From assembly GCA_036496385.1 (NCBI GenBank), contig DASXLD010000110.1:11483-75482 (forward strand): a DNA stretch of 64,000 nucleotides, written 5' to 3'. A program made the position numbers and the translations under genes. Each line of letters opens with the position of its first letter. The stretch's first letter is position 1. Shown piece after piece: positions 62,475-64,000 of this stretch. The DNA is from Schlegelella_A sp036496385 (GTDB lineage: Bacteria > Pseudomonadota > Gammaproteobacteria > Burkholderiales > Burkholderiaceae_C). A model generated the notes under the pieces. That model was not told where the DNA came from, searched no databases, and saw only the letters and a program-made list of their open reading frames with translations.

Positions 62475-62984
62475 TCACGACATCTCGACGTCGTCGAAGG
62501 CGAGCTCGAGCGTTTCCATCAGCACTCCGCCCGCCATCGCGTCGAGCGGCGAATACGACAGGCTCAGCGGTCGGACGTTGCTGAAGCGCCAGGTCATCGC
62601 CACCGTCGAACCGTCGTCGGCGAGCAGCTTGACCTTGACGACACGCCGCCGCGGCGCCTTGCCCTGGCGCGCAAGGTCCCACCATTGATAGAGGTCGAGC
62701 GCGCCGGTCGCGCCGCGGCGAAGCACGAGGTGTCGACCCGCAGGCGCGCCGGCGCCGCCCGTGACACCGACGCCGCCGAGCGGCGGCCCCGCGCCGGCGC
62801 CGACTCCGGCACCTGTCGCGCTACCGATCGGCGGCGCCGCCGCACCGCGGCCACCCGGCGCGTCGAACACGAACGGCGGGAACACGACCTCGGCGAAGCC
62901 GGCGCCCGGCGCGCGTCCGCTGGCGCCGCCGATCTCGACCAGGAAGTTCGAGCTGCCGAGAGGCCGATCGCGCAGCGTCAGCAC
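62475..62984 (-). CDS. Tail-tube (gp19-like) protein with Gly/Pro-rich insert
   Basis: A 169-residue protein of the phage/contractile-injection tail-tube family, paralogous to the upstream gene. Both begin with LRDRP and a strand like NFLVEIGG. The C-terminal half (LDLYQWWDLARQGKAPRRRVVKVKLLADDGSTVAMTW, LETLELAFDDVEMS) matches the fold. Residues about 43-85 are a Gly/Ala/Pro-rich insert (GSATGAGVGAGAGPPLGGVG) not seen in the paralog. The GTG start is two bases after the previous stop, with a GGAG spanning the junction. No other tail genes are in the window. Confidence 0.78.
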   Translation of the reverse strand: MLTLRDRPLGSSNFLVEIGGASGRAPGAGFAEVVFPPFVFDAPGGRGAAAPPIGSATGAGVGAGAGPPLGGVGVTGGAGAPAGRHLVLRRGATGALDLYQWWDLARQGKAPRRRVVKVKLLADDGSTVAMTWRFSNVRPLSLSYSPLDAMAGGVLMETLELAFDDVEMS

Positions 62985-62986
62985 GC

Positions 62987-63439
62987 CTACTCCAGCTGGA
63001 GACGCTCGTAGGCGAGCACGATCTCTTCGACGGCGACGTCCTTGCCCTTCGCGTTGAGGGGTCCGCTGCTGTGCTTGATGATGCGCGCCCGCAGCAACTT
63101 CCAGGTCTCGACGACCTCGCTGTGGTCCTCGTTCTGCAGTTGGATCGTGACGGTGCGATAGGCGCTCTGGTTGCCGTTTCGGATGTCGTCCAGCCAGTGG
63201 TAGAGCGCCAGCGAGCCGATCGTTCCGCGCTTCAGCGTCACGTCGGTGCACTTGTTGATGCCGGTCAGCTTGACGACGCTGTTTTCCTTCGAGTTGCCGT
63301 TGCGGTATTCGGTGACCGTCACCTCGGTCTCGATCGCGCTCACTTCCTGAAAGCCCGCGCTGATGCCGGCGCTGTCGCCGTCGCCGATGTCGACCAGGAA
63401 GTTGAACTGCAGGTAGGGACGATCGCGCAGGACGGACAT
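62987..63439 (-). CDS. Tail-tube (gp19-like) protein
   Basis: A 150-residue protein of the T4 gp19-like tail-tube family. It has the full pattern: RDRPYLQFNFLVDIGDGD, GFQEVSAIETEVTVTEYRNG, VVKLTGINKCTDVTLKRGTIGSLALYHW, and a C-terminal GPLNAKGKDVAVEEIVLAYERL. In extracellular contractile injection systems and R-type tailocins these proteins stack into the inner tube. A GAGGAG site precedes the ATG. The next gene upstream is a flavin hydroxylase, not a tail gene, so this pair looks orphan. Confidence 0.85.
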   Translation of the reverse strand: MSVLRDRPYLQFNFLVDIGDGDSAGISAGFQEVSAIETEVTVTEYRNGNSKENSVVKLTGINKCTDVTLKRGTIGSLALYHWLDDIRNGNQSAYRTVTIQLQNEDHSEVVETWKLLRARIIKHSSGPLNAKGKDVAVEEIVLAYERLQLE

Positions 63440-63496
63440 GGCCAGCTCCTCGTGGCGTTGCTGATCGGCGCACGATTGTGCGGCAGCGTCGCTTCG

Positions 63497-64000
63497 CTAC
63501 GTCGTCGTCGCCAGGCAGCGCTCGGCGGTCCAGCCGTAGAGCCACTCGAGCGCGTCGTAGCTGCGCTCGGGCGCGCGGCCGCGCCAGAGCTCGTTTCTCA
63601 CCAAGCGCTCGATGCCGTGCGCATGGTAGATGCGGCCCATCTCGCGCGTCATCAGGACGACGCGCGCGGTGCGCGCGACTCGCGAGCGCTGGTAGAGCGC
63701 GAACGCGGCGTCGATGTCGTCGTCGCAATCGGCGAGGGCGCGGCCGAGCGTCACCGCATCCTCGAGCGCCATGCAGGCGCCCTGCGCGAGGTACTGCAGC
63801 AGCGGATGCGCGGCGTCGCCGAGCAGCGTCGTGCGGCCGTGCGTCCACTCGGCGATCGGCATCCGATCGGCGGTCGCCCAGCGCTTCCAGCTCTTCGGCA
63901 ACTGCAGTAGCCGGCGCGGCCGCGCGGCGAGGCCGTCGAAATACGAGAGCACCTCGGCCTGGCTGCCCTCGCTCACGCTCCAGGTCTCCTGGCCGCGGCT
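63497..64000 (-). CDS. FAD-dependent aromatic hydroxylase, N-terminus beyond window
   Basis: About 168 C-terminal residues of a flavoprotein monooxygenase. The FAD-site motif LLGDAAHP and YLAQGACMALEDAVTLG are intact; the latter closely matches 3-hydroxybenzoate 6-hydroxylase and salicylate hydroxylase-like proteins, giving a role in aromatic ring oxidation with NAD(P)H. The N-terminal FAD-binding Rossmann part lies beyond 64000. It ends 57 bases before the tail-tube gene on the same strand. Confidence 0.9.
   Translation of the reverse strand, partial: SRGQETWSVSEGSQAEVLSYFDGLAARPRRLLQLPKSWKRWATADRMPIAEWTHGRTTLLGDAAHPLLQYLAQGACMALEDAVTLGRALADCDDDIDAAFALYQRSRVARTARVVLMTREMGRIYHAHGIERLVRNELWRGRAPERSYDALEWLYGWTAERCLATTT

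Noticed and set aside
1..64000. CRISPR array, tRNA, rRNA, insertion sequence, integrase or attachment site
   Set aside because: No repeat-spacer pattern, cloverleaf-like element, transposase or integrase frame, or paired direct repeat typical of an attachment site was seen anywhere in the window.
62475..64000. Complete contractile injection system
   Set aside because: Only tube-like genes are present. No sheath, baseplate, spike or ATPase gene is in the window, and the next gene is a flavin hydroxylase.

Overview
The window is a GC-rich (roughly 70% by eye), densely coded bacterial chromosome segment. No rRNA, tRNA, CRISPR array, insertion sequence or integrase was seen. The gene families suggest a metabolically versatile, probably aerobic proteobacterium, most likely a betaproteobacterium of the Burkholderiales. 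The indicators are Bug-type solute receptors without membrane partners, several TRAP systems, and small conserved proteins of the DUF3297, DUF2164, DUF1850, DUF1330 and DUF4242 families. The assignment is an inference. Many starts are GTG or TTG in ATGA/GTGA/TTGA overlaps, so translational coupling is the rule. Because GC is high, long spurious open frames lie opposite almost every real gene and were left out.

Layout. 1-839: cut-off TRAP receptor, divergent from a sugar-acid operon (970-6842) with a beta-hydroxyacid dehydrogenase, a DenD-like dehydrogenase, an IlvD/Edd dehydratase, a beta-propeller lactonase and an MFS carrier. 6858-7254: two small unknown genes. 7438-13989: CUT1-type ABC importer in one operon with an arylsulfatase and an NTF2-like protein. 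14033-18726: aldolase-like protein, membrane protein, GST, a TIR-domain protein and an exported metallo-hydrolase. 18779-25822: SLC13 permease, the DUF1326/DUF2182 pair, an enoyl-CoA hydratase, a PspC-type pair, a START-like protein and an LhgO-like oxidase. 25970-34102: DUF3297, a frameshifted secreted beta-sandwich gene, a Bug receptor, and mixed enzymes and unknown proteins. 34134-36930: GrdB-like protein behind a hybrid histidine kinase. 37007-41862: Na+/H+ antiporter divergent from a TAXI-TRAP system with DUF1850. 41905-46264: second Bug receptor, hydrolase, DUF1330, aldehyde dehydrogenase, DUF4242 and DUF2164. 46284-55295: two complete DctPQM TRAP operons flanking a BDH2/DHRS6-like SDR and a prolyl oligopeptidase. 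55401-58959: Pcm, a TPR/transglutaminase-like lipoprotein and a GarD-like dehydratase. 59181-62455: YeaQ/GlsB-type protein, glycine-zipper protein, a terminator, a phospholipase-D-type synthase and a diguanylate cyclase. 62475-64000: two tail-tube (gp19-like) genes and a cut-off flavin hydroxylase.

How it fits together. The dominant theme is scavenging of organic acids and sugar acids. Four tripartite carriers (three DctP-type, one TAXI-type), two Bug receptors, one ABC importer, one MFS and one SLC13 carrier sit beside dehydratases, dehydrogenases, a lactonase and a sulfatase that could process what they import. The least expected elements are the TIR-domain protein at 16262, the orphan pair of contractile-tail tube proteins at 62475-63439, the sulfatase embedded in a CUT1 ABC operon, and a Cys-type relative of glycine-reductase protein B in what looks like an aerobe. 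No intergenic stretch exceeds about 300 bases.
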